Shown: piece after piece, positions 1 through 11,632 of the stretch | Layout: every line of letters begins with the position of its first letter | Position numbering within the stretch: position 1 is the stretch's first letter | Assembly (NCBI GenBank): GCA_948146395.1 | Contig: OX411546.1 | Coordinates: forward strand, 23,042,449 to 23,106,448 | Length of the DNA: 64,000 nucleotides | DNA from: Fragum whitleyi | Lineage: Eukaryota; Mollusca; Bivalvia; Cardiida; Cardiidae | Direction of reading: 5' to 3' | Notes under the pieces: model-generated | Seen by the model: the letters and a program-made list of their open reading frames with translations, nothing else | Database searches by the model: none | What the model was told of the DNA's origin: nothing | Translations under genes and position numbers: made by a program

Positions 1-655
1 GGGCATTGCAGGATGGGGCTTATTTTAAGCCTAAATCTTTGAACGACATCTTCCCTGAAACCACTGGGCTGATTTCAATGAAACTTTACCAGAATGTATC
101 TAGGGTGACCTTTTTCAAAATTTGTACGCAAAATTTGTTTGGCAAATAAAAATGGGTGTGGCAGGTCGGGGCTTATTTTAAGCCCGAAATCTTTGAACAT
201 CATCTCCTTCTGAACCACATGGCTGACTTCAACAAAACTTTACAAGAATGTTTCTTGGGTGACCCTTTTCAAAACACACTAATTATGGGCATGGCAGGGA
301 GGTGTGGTTTTTTTTAGCCTGAAAACTTTGAAGGACATCTCCTCCTGAACCACTAGGCTGATTACAATAAAACATTACCAGAATATTCCTTGGGTGACCC
401 TTTTCAAAAATTGTTTGCAAAATTTTGATTGGCCCATGAATATGGGTGTTGCAGGGAAGGGCTTATTTTGAGCCTCCTCAGTAATGAATGGGTCGGCAGC
501 ATCTATTCTCACTTAAAACCTTGGAATAAAATCTCCAATTCAACAATTAGGCAAATGTGAATGAAACCTTGCCAGAAAGTTCCCGGGATTAGTTCCACTG
601 GACCGGAAAATTTCAGGTGAGCGATTTAGGGCCATTCTGACCCTCTTGTTTGTCT
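1..655 (+). repeat. AGCTCACC-type element, 3' part (cut by window start)
   Basis: Tandem units of about 145 bp share TGATTTCAATGAAACTTTAC and GGGCTTATTTT. It ends in CAGGTGAGCGATTTAGGGCC and CCCTCTTGTTT, the same 3' end as the copies at 49.2, 57.1 and 62.0 kb. No coding capacity is seen. Confidence 0.75.
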
Positions 656-765
656 TAGCAAATCAAATATGATTGTTGGATTTACCAAAGATTTGTTTAA
701 AGACAAGCTGTTCTGAACAGTCCATATAACAAACAGTTCTGTTTTAACAGGTTCAAAAGTATTTT

Positions 766-1293
766 TATACCCCCCCCCTTACGAAGTAGAGGGGAGTAAA
801 TTGGTTTCACCATGTCTGTCTGTCCATCCGTCCGTCTGTCCGTAGACATTTTCGTTTACGGACTCTAACTCAAGAACGAAGTGACCTACAATCCTGAAAC
901 TTTATTCAAATGTTCCTTATGACCCAAGGAAGTGTTTTTTGGTCACAGAGGTCAAGGTCACAGTCAGCCTTATTCAATTTTCGTTATCGGACTCTAACTT
1001 GAGAACCAAGTGACCTACATTCATGAAACTTAATGCATATGTTGCTTATGATCCAAGGAAGTGCCCTATTGTTTTTGGGTCACATAGGTCAAAGTAAAAG
1101 CTCACGGTCAATTTTTATTCAATTTCCGTTTATGAACTCTTACTCAAAAACCAAGCGACCTAGAATCATAAAACTTCATGCAAATGCTGCATATGACCTT
1201 AATATTTGTTACAAACACATCCTGCACTAATAGCACTTGCATTCTGATAAAGTGCTTGTGGCGGGTATAAGTCCGCTTTGCGACAGTTCTAGT
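766..1293 (+). repeat. Non-coding repeat element with about 135-bp direct repeats
   Basis: It begins TATACCCCCCCCCC then TTACGAAGTAGAGGGG and ends GGCGGGTATAAGTCCGC. Inside are three similar units with GACTCTAACTCAAGAACGAAG and GACCCAAGGAAGTG. The short GTCTGTCTGTCCATCC tract near the start is common to several element types in this window. Confidence 0.6.
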
Positions 1294-3329
1294 TCATGAC
1301 TTATTTGGTGCAGAAAATGTATAAATTATACAAAGGAGCTTGTATGGGGGTTTCAAAATTTGAAAGATGAGCAAATCAAAAGCAACATGTAATTAAAAAA
1401 TCGCTGTCTGTGTAAAGACACTAGACTTTATCTTTCTAACTTGAGCATTGCCAGTGTCTTTGCTTGACGCAGTTTCGCAAATTAATGGAAGGCTCAAATA
1501 GAAATTGCAAATTACCTTGCATGGCGAAATGAACGATATAGAGCCAGAGAAAGCATTGACTGGCGAGCCTGTCTCAATCTGGCCAGTATCGGAGGGTAGC
1601 GTAGATTGGGACAGGTTAACCAGTCTAGAGAAAGCAGTGTGCGTTTTCCCTTTCTTTATAAAATATCCGGATTTATAAAAGGAATATTTAGTTTTTGTCC
1701 TGTCTGCTAGTCAAAGATTATGACCGTTTTCGACTTGAACTTAAGTGACTAAAGTTCCTAACATTCCTTATGTCCCAGTCGAACATCTTTAGTAGCTACC
1801 AGGCGACCAATCGCATCAAGGCTTAGAAATACCATGACGTCACATTACTTAAAATGCTACGAACTTCAGTTCCAGTCGACAATGGCCTATATTTATCCAC
1901 GAGTAAACTTATTTGCTCGTATAGTATAAATATCACACGTGCATTCCTCCTTGAGAACTGTCGTGTTGAGTATTAAGACATTGTAATTTGCGAATAAGGT
2001 CAGGTTTGTGTCTACGCATCGCCAGATCGACGGTATATTGGTTTACGGATGTCAGTCTGTCTGTCTGCAAAACCTTGACCTGAAACTAAACATTTTCCTG
2101 AAACTTCAACACTATTCGGATGACAATATATATTTGGCATGGAGGTTCATCTCAACATACGCATTATTCAACGTTGGTCGTCAAGGTCAAATTAATTTAG
2201 ACCTTAATTTAGACCTGCAATATAAAACTTTAAAAAATGACGTTTTGATAGCATTAGTGTTTAATAAGCACATCTTATTTGAAATATCAGTTTACGGGGT
2301 AATATTGTTCAACACACATCTTGTTATAGAGAGCTTTAATATTACTCAAATTTGTACATACAGAGTAAGGCTTGTACGAGATCACAACGTTTTTGGAAAG
2401 CTAAGAGAGCAATCGGACCGATGAAGAAGAGGAGAGGGATAGATTGATACAGCTATTATGGACACAAGGACGAAAGCTTGGAGTTGAATGTATTTATTTG
2501 AAGCCCAGCCGGACTGTGGTGCCATATTTGGTAGACTTGTACTGACTGATAAATGTGTATCGTTTGTATTTAGCTAATATTTGATAGAAACACAGCCTTT
2601 TTAGACTAAGTGGATAACGTGTTGATAGTGTTGAACATCGAGTAAAAGTCACATGTGATCCTAGTTTATTTATATATTCTAGACTTTGAAAAAAATTGAG
2701 GACAAAATAGTGAATGTTGACTCAGTTACTGTTATGCTCAGTAGGAAAACCGTGATAATAAATCGTTTGAGTATAATTTATTAACTCTCTTGACCATCTT
2801 GACAAGGCATTTGAACTTCGAAATGGGTAATGAAGACGATCCCTCTTTGACAGTGCCAAATCGGATTTGCGCTAGTGCTTCTTATCAAATGGAACATGTA
2901 AGGGACCAGACTCTCAGTTAACAATACCGTGTCTATTGTACTATATAGTGTTTCTTGTGCTTGTTGAACAGAAGTACTATTTTCAATTTGTTCAGTTTTT
3001 TATTATCACTTTTAGTTGCAAAATACATATTGAAAACCAATCAGAATCTTAATGAAGAGCAAACATTACCTATGAGTAATGTCTCGAGGCATCTTGAAAT
3101 CTGTAAACTCGACAAGAATCATCGTAGTGCATATGCTACAGATCACGTCAATTGATAATGTCGTGTATTATTTTACATGATTAATAGTACAGCACTGTAA
3201 TGTACAAATCGGTTTTAATTTAATCGTCTTCTGTTGAAAATTTGATCGAGATGAGAAAACTTGGTGCCTGCGAATCATCTCATTTGTTTACACCCTAAGA
3301 GACGGTTGTACTACTTATTTAATTTTTTT
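1294..3329. other. No supported gene
   Basis: AT-rich DNA with only short open frames. An 8-base CRE-like palindrome TGACGTCA lies at 1835-1842. The longest plus-strand frame (about 2008-2424) starts at GTG and resembles no family I know. Confidence 0.5.
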
Positions 3330-3978
3330 ATCCCCACCGTTTTCGGTTAATGGGGATATAGTAATGGTCTCCGCCCGTCGTTCCGTCATTCCGTCACTAA
3401 ATTGTCCAGAGCATATCTCCTAAGCTATAAAAGCTATCAATTTGAAGCTTTATAGCTGGATAGATCTCATGGAGGAGATGTGGACTGCACAAGAATTAAA
3501 TCTCTTGCTTGCACAATTTTGGAGTTATTGCCATTTGTTATTTTAATCACTTAGATTTTGCCCGGAGTATATCTCTGACAGTTAAATAGCTATCAACTTG
3601 AAACTTTATGGGTGGATAGATCTCATGGAGGAGAAGTGCGGTGCATTAGAACAACAACTCTTGCTTGCAATATTTTTGAATTATTGCCCTTTGTTTTTTT
3701 AAACCCTTACTCTTTGTCGGGGACATATCTCTAAAAGTATAAAAGCTATCAACTTGAAACTTCATAGTTGGATGGTTCTTATTAGAGAGAAATGCAAGGC
3801 ATAATAACTAGAACTCTTGCTTGCATAGTTTTGCAGTTATTGCCCTTTTTATTTAAAGACTAATATTTTGTAGGTGGCATATCTCCATAAAGTAAAAAAG
3901 AATCCTTAATCTATCAGGTTTCGTTTTATTATCAAGCTTTGATGGCGGGGGATGGCCATGTCCGCCATGGCTCTTGTT
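3330..3978 (+). repeat. Repeat element with about 155-bp tandem units
   Basis: It starts TATCCCCACCGTTTTCGG and ends GCCATGGCTCTTGTT. Three internal units carry AAGCTATCAACTTGAAACTT and GGATAGATCTCATGGAGGAG, with decreasing similarity. No coding capacity is seen. Confidence 0.6.
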
Positions 3979-5060
3979 ATTATTCTCTTGTGTGTCAAAA
4001 TAGGCTTGGCCGTCTAGTCGTTATTTGTTGACTTTCTCGGTCCGGTTGTATAAAAGATAGCCGTTGTTTGTTGATGTTTTTTTACCGAAGTTCATTTAAT
4101 CTAACTTGGACTATTGTTGGAAACATGGTTAGTTTAAAACCACTTACGGTCTATATATAACCCATGGTTATCTTATGCACAACTAGTCGCTTGTAGCCTG
4201 ATTTCAACAATTGCTGTCTTCTGCAAACGTTCATTACGACATAGTACTAAGTATTCACACGAGTGAGGATATTTTTGAAGTAGCCTACTGGTAGACTCGT
4301 CACAATAAGAACCGAGATAGTTTAGTGGCAATTATTTTGTAACGGGAGAACACGGCATATAACTCCATGCGTGGAATTTGATTTTCTCGTCTGTTGAATG
4401 ATCCACGTGATATAGAGAATAATATGTTCGAGGTCGATGTTAGGAGAATGTATCATGACGTGGCTCACAATGAAAAATTAATGTACTTGTTTTGATATCT
4501 CCAGTGAGTTATTTATCGAATCTGCTAGATGCGACAATCTGATGGCTCGCTGACAAAAATCTTGCTTGTCCTAATCTGTTAACTGACCACACTTTAGCGG
4601 AAATCCCATAGGGGCCTGAGTCCCGTTTTACTAAACATCTTACGATCAATTTTTGCGTAAGTCAAAAATTGAAGTTGCTTCTACAGTAGTAACTAAACAA
4701 GGAATTCTGCCATGCATTATCTCATTGGAATCGTCCGATTGCAAGACAGAATCTAGCGATGAATAAAAGCATCAGGTACGATTTGTGATTTTGACTTACG
4801 ATCAATTTTGTCGTAAGAAGTTTAGTAAAACGGGCCCCTGGACTCCTCTCGTTCGTTCATGGTTATTTCTAAATGGATATTCAAAATTTCTCGAGTATCT
4901 TTGTCATTTTCGATTGTTGAATGTGTTCATTTTATATTTTACAGTACATGTATTTGTTTTAATGTAATAGTTTTTTCTGCATTTTTGAGCAGACTTAGTT
5001 TCTTAATAAACGAATACGACATTATTTGTACTAGTCATAAGCTATTTATTATTCTATAAA
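3979..5060. other. No supported gene
   Basis: Only short frames on both strands. No repeat family was recognised except a pair of reverse-complementary segments, GGGGCCTGAGTCCCGTTTTA (4612) and AAAACGGGCCCCTGGACTCC (about 4828), which may be the ends of a decayed TIR element. Confidence 0.4.
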
Positions 5061-5370
5061 TGTGACTCGTCATGCAAAAAGGGACTATCATGGTTGCGCG
5101 TTAATTGTCGACCCGAGTCAGACTGCGCGGACTGCGCAGGCTGACTTGGGTCGAAAATTATCGCGATGAGCAAATCAATCTAGATCCCAGATTCAGAAAA
5201 TCTACTCATCGGAATTATTTCAGAATCTGGGATCTAGATTGATCGCTCCAACTTCCTATATAAGAATCTTTTATATATGAATCCCCAGTTGACCCCTATA
5301 TATCCAAACTGTTTTTCAAATATCTTAACAAGTAAACGGAATTCTTAGAAAGTCCTATTTTATGTGACTG
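5061..5370. mobile_element. GTGAC-TIR MITE-like element with a large inner palindrome
   Basis: The left end TGTGACTCGTCATGCAAAAA matches the GTGACCCGTCAC family (also 10562, 16974 and 50986), and the internal motif CAGACTGCGCGGACTGCGCA is shared. It also holds an inverted repeat around AATCAATCTAGATCCCAGAT (5175-5247). The right end is degenerate. Confidence 0.55.
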
Positions 5371-6504
5371 GCCATTAGTTTAATTGTTGGTTTGATATGG
5401 AAAACAAATAATAAAGTGTTTGGCATATCATTTATATGACTGTGTCGTTGTTTATTAACTTATTCTGCCATATAGATCTAGATTAAATCCCCACACCCCC
5501 AACCCCGACCCCAATCCGGCTTAAATTGAATTTTGTTTTAAAAAATGCAAATTTCTTTTACCGAATGAAGACAATCGGTCATGATAAGCAAAAGGATTTT
5601 TCACTCGGAAGATCGCTCGGACTTTTCCTTATTCTGAAAAGTACCTCGGACGTATGTGCAGTAATTGTTGGTCTTATTTGTCTTATTTTAGGTTATTTGG
5701 TGTCTGGCGGTATTTCGGTCAACTCGCCTGAGGAAACGCAAATTTCTTAAATGTTTTCCGATCGGTTATGGAGATCTTTTGGGCATATATGCCCCAATAA
5801 TTTGATTTTGTCATAAAAAAAACTTCCGCTCAAATGCAACTACGGTGACGGTTTTTGGAGAAAAGCAATCGTGCCCCGCTTTGAAATTTTAATCTGAACC
5901 AAGTCTATTATGACATTTATAACCATCTCCGAGATGCTTTGGAAAAGAACACTCTAAGACTGGTAAATAATTGTCAATAAATGCCCCAGTCAGCCAATGG
6001 CAATAACTCAATTGTGTTCGTGACGACCGGACGGTGTCCGATATAACCGAGTCTATGGCGTGTTTCGTAGAATTGGTGAGGGTTCCCGATTGCGTTAAAG
6101 CTAATTAGAATATGAGGCAAAGTGCCTCGATCATTGGCGAAAGTTGTATTAAAGTCTCATTATTCTTGGTCACTTCGTTCTTTAGTAAAATCCGGAATCG
6201 AAAAAGGTCAACAGACGGACTAGATGCATTGAAAGACACAGACATTTTGAAACCAATAAGCCCCCTTTACTTTTTAAGTGGGATTGTAAAAATATATATG
6301 ACGTTTGACATCAAACATTCGATTTAAATAAACACGAACTACAATAATTTGGTCACAAGATATATTCTATAAAAGCAATAGGCACATGTGTGGTTTTTCT
6401 TTTCCAGATATTTGGTTCGCACCATCGAAATAATAACACTCGGTTACATTCACCATCAGGCTTCTTTAGATAACGAAAACTCACTTTTTTAGGGCTTGGT
6501 CATA
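5371..6504. other. No supported gene
   Basis: A 61-codon plus-strand frame from about 5565 encodes a hydrophobic stretch (VCAVIVGLICLILGYLVSGG). It has no splice context or family match, so I do not call it. Confidence 0.35.
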
Positions 6505-6669
6505 TTAAGGTAGTGGACCCGATATAGTTCCGCAACTTTTCTGAAGTATTGAGATGTAACAGTGTTTACCTAGGTTTCCTAATGATTTTCATTAGAAAAC
6601 CTCGGTCAACATTGTGAAAGATCATGAGTTCTGAAATGTTGTGGAACTATTACGGGATTACTACCTTAA
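6505..6669. mobile_element. TTAAGGTAGTGG palindromic MITE, copy 1
   Basis: It starts TTAAGGTAGTGGACCC and ends with the reverse complement of the same motif (ACTACCTTAA). The arms extend inward almost to the centre, at GTTTCCTAATGA. TTAA at both ends may be the target duplication. Other copies: 16818, 22454 and 26813. Confidence 0.75.
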
Positions 6670-7120
6670 GCATGTGCGTATACTCAAAATCGACCCGACT
6701 TTCATTGTTATCGAAATAAAAAAGCATTTCGTTGGGGTTTTACCCTTATCATAATGGAGCCACTGAGTTCAAATACCCCAGTGTTTAAATGTTACAAGTG
6801 CATGTACAGTGTGTATATTTCATCCAATCTTTGAAATCAGCCATTTCCTTAAACGGCTTAAAAATGTAGTCACTTCACAAAATGGCTTATTTGTCAAGCC
6901 ATTTCATGAAACGACTGAAATATTTCAACCGTTTTGTGAAATGACAGAAAAAGTTACTATAGACATAACATGAAAATGTTGAAACTTAAATTTATGCGTA
7001 TTATCAACATCTAAAAACATTTAAAAAGTGACAAAATACAGACGACATTTGGTCAGCATGATACATGGTAAAGGCACTACGACATTCATGAAATGTAAGT
7101 GCGACGACGGTGACGTCAAA

Positions 7121-7402
7121 TTGATTTATTAAATGGAGTTTAACGCCGCTTTCAACATTTTTTTCGATTATATCGTGGCGGCCGGTGCACCTAACAAAGG
7201 ATTCCTGGTATTTCTCTCATCAGTTGAACCATCACATCCTTTCCTAGCCCCCGGCTGCTATCTCACATAGGTCTACGATTATTAACCCATTGGTGAGAGA
7301 CAAATAGTCGGAAAGAATGAGTGCCGCCGTCGGGGATCGAATCCGGGACCTCTTGATTCACAGCCCTCCGCGCTAACAACTGCGCTATTGACGGCGGCAC
7401 GA
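7121..7402 (-). mobile_element. Full-length tRNA-derived SINE with target-site duplication
   Basis: Read on the minus strand, the head has a tRNA-like A box (TAGCGCAGTTGTTAGCG, 7371-7387) and B box (GGATTCGATCC, 7334-7344), then a conserved body with GACCTATGTGAGATAGCAGC and the tail GCGGCGTTAAACTCCATT. It is flanked by the direct repeat TGACGTCAAA (7111-7120 and 7403-7412). Related copies lie at 15.6, 17.2, 41.4 and 54.4 kb. Confidence 0.85.
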
Positions 7403-7885
7403 TGACGTCAAAAAGTGTAATGATTTTCATAGACTCCCAGCTCATTTCACGATTTCTCATTTCATCGCCTGAATAGAATTTCCATCAGGTTTTATAAGAA
7501 AAATCACAAAAAACACGTGGTTATATATGTTATAACAAACAAACAAAAATAAAAATGTTATTACATTATGTAATAGTCTTTTTCGACTGTTCCTATAATT
7601 ATACCCAATGTGACGTCATAAAATGTTTGTCCTTCCACGATTGGTCGTCGGGATCTTACAATAGGAATTCGGCAGTGAACAATTTAAAATGCTAGTAAAA
7701 ATAGCCCCAGTCGAAAAAGTGCCAAAGTGTTGCAAATTATTGCAGCATGAAAAGGTTTGTGTATGAAAAGGCATACAATAAGTAAAATACAATGTAAACT
7801 ACAATGTACAATAAAATTAATGTATAGACTATATCAATGCAAATATACCATAATCATTCTTTAACAAACCTAAGGTTTTGTAAAA

Positions 7886-8109
7886 TCACCTCACACTCGA
7901 TTTAACATTTAGAACTGTCTTGATTGTTCGTCTCAAATGACTAAGTTGATGTGACGTCATTTCCTGCCAAATGCTAAAAAGTCTTCCATTGGACGCCAGA
8001 TCTTGAAGGAAGTCGTTATTTTTAACCAATCGGGTCGATGAATTGTAGACACTGTGAGCCGTCAGGTTCTTAGACCCCTCGTCATTTGATAATATTACAA
8101 CTATGTTAC
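7886..8109 (-). CDS. Gene 1, terminal coding exon
   Basis: The acceptor TTTTCTTTTGCAG is strong. Two bases complete Ser263, then 73 codons and TGA at 7886-7888. It encodes NIVVILSNDEGSKNLTAHSV and a basic C-terminus. I found no convincing AATAAA on the minus strand just downstream. Confidence 0.65.
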
Positions 8110-11100
8110 CTGCAAAAGAAAACGTCAGTTGATAATAGCTGTAACGACCGGTGACATGTAAGAAACTTATAAATTACTTACAAGAAAAATCAAGGATTTT
8201 TGTTGTAAAATTGATATAAAGATTCGTAATTGATTTTGTCAGGGAAAAATACCAAGAGAATGACTTGAATGTGTCTTACAACACAACTTGGTATAAGCTT
8301 GTTACTTGGTTTGGATGGAGGATTACTCTCGGCTTTTCAGTACAACTGATTGGACAAAATTTACTACTAGTAGATTGTAAATAGATGGCTGTCCGTACCG
8401 TAACATTTTACTGGGACCACTATTTCATTCTTCTGATATACAAATTATATATCCGCTGCAAGGCCGGGTTGTATAAAAGATAACTATCAATAAAATTTTA
8501 AACGAAAGTTAATTTAAGCGAAACTAATTTGTTGTAAATTGGTACAATTGAAACAACAAATTTGAATGGTTGAAAATAACTTCCGGTTTTTATCAAACCA
8601 AACGTTATCTTATATACAACTGGGGACCGACGACAACAAATAGCTTTCTGTCCCGTTACAGAATACTGGTATGTTTTCTTTGCATATCATACCTATCTCT
8701 GGCAAACTTTGAATATCTGGTTGATTTTGACAACAGTTATATGTCCGCATCGTAACAGAGCACTTGTCGACTATGTTTGGTTGCATTTTTTACTTCTGAC
8801 GGCTCAGATAGTTAATATGGAAGGGTAGACTATCTTTCTAAATACATGTACTTACTTCTAAAAGTCTTTGTAAATCTGACTGTGGACGACAACAGATGCG
8901 TGTCCTTGCCGTAACACTACAGTGATTTACTATCTATGTCTATTGTTCTTACTTCTGATAGACTTTGTAAATCTGATTGTCGTTGAAAATAGATCTCTGT
9001 CCGATGCGTGTCATTGCCGTTACAGTACAGTGGTCTACTATCTTTATCTAATGTACTTACTTCAAAAAGACTTTGTACATCTGTACGGTCTCAACGACCG
9101 TACACATGTACAAAGTCTCTGATCAACAGATACCTGTCCTTGCCGTAACAGACCATTTATCTACTATTTATATCTATTGTACTTACTTCTGATAGACTTC
9201 GTGAATCTGACAGTCGTTGATAATAGATCGCTGTCCGTCCCGTTACAGTACACTGGTCTACTATCAATGTCTACAATCAACACATACAGTCGGACAACCG
9301 GCATGTTCTTAATATCGTCCGCTGAGAAGATCCCGAAATATGGCTTTGTGGCTATTTTGACGCCGTCTAAGTGACGTAACATTGCGTCAAATACGTTCTG
9401 GTAGGCATTGTTTGTTTGTAGCGTTGTAAGGCATATTTCGTTCCGTAAGCCAGCACCGTGCTTCGGCGTACTGGGTCGGGATGTGTTCTGAAAGTCAATG
9501 AGAAGAGATGAATCTATTTTGTGCTTTCAATAACATGATCTTAAATGGAATTTATAATGGCTGGCTTTACAGTACAAAATGGTGGCGCCGATCTAATTCG
9601 TCGTCCAGTAAGGTTTCCCGTTTTTGTGTTGGCTAAGTAACATTTACAATTTACTAAATTGCATTTTAACATACTAAAATATTGAAAAAAAAGGTCATGA
9701 TTGAAATATTTTTCATTTCCTTGCGTCTTGATATCGAATAATTTGCATTCTGATAACCAGCCATACGTTCCGGAAGACGAACTGATACAATCTGATGACA
9801 AACTATAGAGATCTCCTTGAGTGATATGCAGTACATGAATGACATAACTCTAGCTTAATTTTGAAGTAATTGCCCTTTTTTTTTTTGAAGGGATAGATTT
9901 TTGCTGTGAAATACTCTGACAGTATAAATGCTTTCATCTTTAAACTTCTTGACTCAGGGGTCCAGATAAGAGGGGTAAAACCAGTCTTAAATCTTTATTT
10001 GACAATGAAACCCTATGTAATGGGTACTCATTTGAATTGTCTCAATGAGACGTTTCAAATGAGTACCAACAACATAGGGGTTGGGTAAGAAATGATAAAA
10101 AAAATGAATTTGAAAACCAAAATACCCCCTCTATCTGTAGCTCTTCAAGTTATATGGATAAATAGATTTCTTTTAGAAGAATTATAGAGCAAATGAGCTA
10201 CATCTATAACTATTGCCTAAGAGGTAGAGTTCTTTGAGAAGAAACACTGTTAACTGGCATCCTGTTGACCCTTATTTCGAACGTTGCACAAATAAGTTCA
10301 ACATAATTAATAATTCTAAAGTCACGATAATTCGATCTGACGTTCTAACCTTGTGTTCCTCTACAGACCAGGGTAAGATGGCCTTAATACGGTGTTTGTA
10401 AACGTCGGACTTTTGCCATAATGACGTCAATAATGGTCTACAGTGGAACAAAATTTCTAAAACCAGCACCAGTACCACCAGCATGGACAACATCTCTACA
10501 AAGAACAACAGAGAAAATAACATGAATTAGATACTGACATGTGCATGTGCACTTTTTAAAAATGTGATCCGTCACGCGAAAATGAACCATCTGGGTAAAG
10601 TGTGTAAAGTATCGACCCTGGCTAGAATGCGCGAACGGTGCAGACTCAGTAGGGTTGAAACTTTTCGCACTTTTCTAATTTTCTGAATCTAGAACGATGA
10701 TCCACCTTCCTGTGAAAGTTTTTTTGAATGCGACCTCTGCTTGGCCTATGCAAGACCCAATATCTTTTTCAAATATTTATTTTACAGCGTTCCCAGATGG
10801 TCCCTTTTCGAGTGACGGGTCACAGTTTTTGTTATCACGGAAAAATGAAATTGCGCCTTTATAACAAAGAAAAGCGTCCCATTTTTTTTCTACCATTTCT
10901 ACCCTGATTGGCTCTCTAACATGCAGGTTATTTATTTCGATTTTATCGAAAAAAAAACTTGAGCATTTAAATCTGACAAAGAACAACAATAAAAAAAAAG
11001 GGTTTTCGTAAAAGCTAAATAACTCATTCGATCAAATTTAAGCAAAATTTTAGTCTGGTCCTTTTTATTATTGTTTAGTTCAGCAAATTGCTTATCACCT

Positions 11101-11632
11101 TCCTATCCCATAGGATCACAAAATGTTTCATTTAAGAATCAGCCTTTGACCTTGAGCTTAGGGAGAAGTAGACCAATTTTAAATGTTTCAAAGCGGTTGT
11201 CATCAAGTACGCAACGAGGTATAATCTATTTAGAGAAATCAAATCAACCCTACCATCCGAATATACGCGATCGTGTAACTCTCTATATTTTATCTCCAAA
11301 TGTTTGTACTCTAAACTGATGTTCATCATTTTCTCTAGTATATTATCCAGTTTATCTTCCAGATCACTGTAAATGTCCGTCTGATCGTTCACTTCTCTAG
11401 CTATTGTTTCTCTGGCGAACACTTGTTCCTTGAAGGCATTTTCTAACACTTGGAGTCGGTTGGAGAATTCTGTAATCACTTCGTTGGGAGTACATTCTTG
11501 TTCTCCTAGCCGTGGTGTATTAGGATTATCAGGCTGTTCGGGATGTGTATGGCTTAGAGTCAATGTTGGCAATATCTCTAGGGTTATCAAAAATGCTACA
11601 ACCCATCTCAGACAAACCACGAAACCTATCAT
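7886..11632 (-). CDS. Uncharacterised 336-aa membrane or secreted coiled-coil protein, four coding exons
   Basis: I do not recognise this protein. The model joins 11632-11254, 10456-10350, 9487-9187 and 8109-7886; phases match at all three junctions and the total is 337 codons with the stop. Residues 3-26 are strongly hydrophobic (signal peptide or signal anchor). Residues about 50-125 are charged, heptad-like and probably a coiled coil, with an NIS glycosylation sequon at 104. Residues about 163-336 form a compact C-terminal domain with CLTTLQT (181-187), a strand-like VVRLYVLIVDIDSR (226-239) and NIVVILSNDEGS (264-275). Alternating beta strands and helices suggest an alpha/beta fold, but that is inference. 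The start is the first ATG in the exon that follows acceptor TTTTGTTCCAG, so an upstream non-coding exon is likely. The weakest steps are the donors GTAGGG (exon 1) and GTTAGA (exon 2). Confidence 0.62.
8813..9290 (-). repeat. Tandem repeats derived from the exon 3 / intron 3 junction of gene 1
   Basis: Donor-like GTAAGT or GTAAGA occurs at 8850-8855, 8947-8952, 9055-9060 and 9181-9186 (minus strand). Each is preceded by diverged copies of the exon end (for example TTTACAAAGTCTATCAGA) and followed by a CTATTAT/TAGATAAAT-like intron start. Only the copy at 9181 continues into the full exon. A palindrome (CTTTGTACATCTGTACGG and its complement, 9071-9115) interrupts one unit. Confidence 0.65.
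9187..9487 (-). CDS. Gene 1, coding exon 3 (start of C-terminal domain)
   Basis: A 301-bp exon after acceptor TTGACTTTCAG, ending at the consensus donor AGAA|GTAAGT. It encodes residues 163-262, with PKHGAGLRNEICLTTLQT and NMPVVRLYVLIVDIDSRPVY. The 3' end of this exon and its donor are repeated three more times in the following intron (see the tandem repeat at 8813-9290). Confidence 0.65.
9950..10140. mobile_element. CCTATGT-palindrome element, copy 1
   Basis: A central hairpin has arms GGTACTCATTTGAA (10024) and TTTCAAATGAGTACC, bounded by AGAGGGGTAAAACCAGTC and TACCCCCTCTATCTGTAGCT. The same architecture is seen near 25.75, 52.5 and 55.95 kb. It lies between gene 1 exons 2 and 3. Confidence 0.65.
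10350..10456 (-). CDS. Gene 1, coding exon 2
   Basis: A 107-bp exon (2 + 35 codons) after a pyrimidine-rich acceptor ending GGTTTTAG, with donor CACAAG|GTTAGA. It encodes residues 127-162, including SLWQKSDVYKHRIKAILPW. Incoming phase 1 and outgoing phase 0 both fit the neighbours. The non-consensus GTTAGA donor makes it the least certain of the four exons. Confidence 0.45.
10562..10825. mobile_element. GTGACCCGTCAC MITE-like element, copy 2
   Basis: The ends GTGATCCGTCACGCGAAAA and TTTTCGAGTGACGGGTCAC are inverted repeats. It lies in intron 1 of gene 1. Confidence 0.7.
11254..11632 (-). CDS. Gene 1, coding exon 1 (hydrophobic N-terminus and coiled coil)
   Basis: It encodes residues 1-126 and one base of codon 127. 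The exon itself begins at 11645 after the acceptor TTTTGTTCCAG, leaving 13 bases of 5' UTR. The frame contains MIGFVVCLRWVVAFLITLEI followed by a Pro-rich spacer and a Glu/Lys/Leu-rich helix. It ends at donor GATG|GTAGGG. The frame stays open well past that donor, so readthrough cannot be excluded, but the phase-compatible downstream exons favour splicing. Confidence 0.6.

Noticed and set aside
2008..2424. 138-codon plus-strand frame
   Set aside because: It begins at GTG, includes the GTCAGTCTGTCTGTCTGC tract typical of repeats here, and shows no recognisable domain.
9541..9801. Minus-strand frame with SSSSGTYGWLSECKLFD as a further exon of gene 1
   Set aside because: No usable donor in a compatible phase; exons 2 and 3 already join in phase without it.
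10777..10989. Minus-strand frame as an exon between exons 1 and 2 of gene 1
   Set aside because: It overlaps the terminal inverted repeat of the element at 10562-10825 and lacks matching splice sites.
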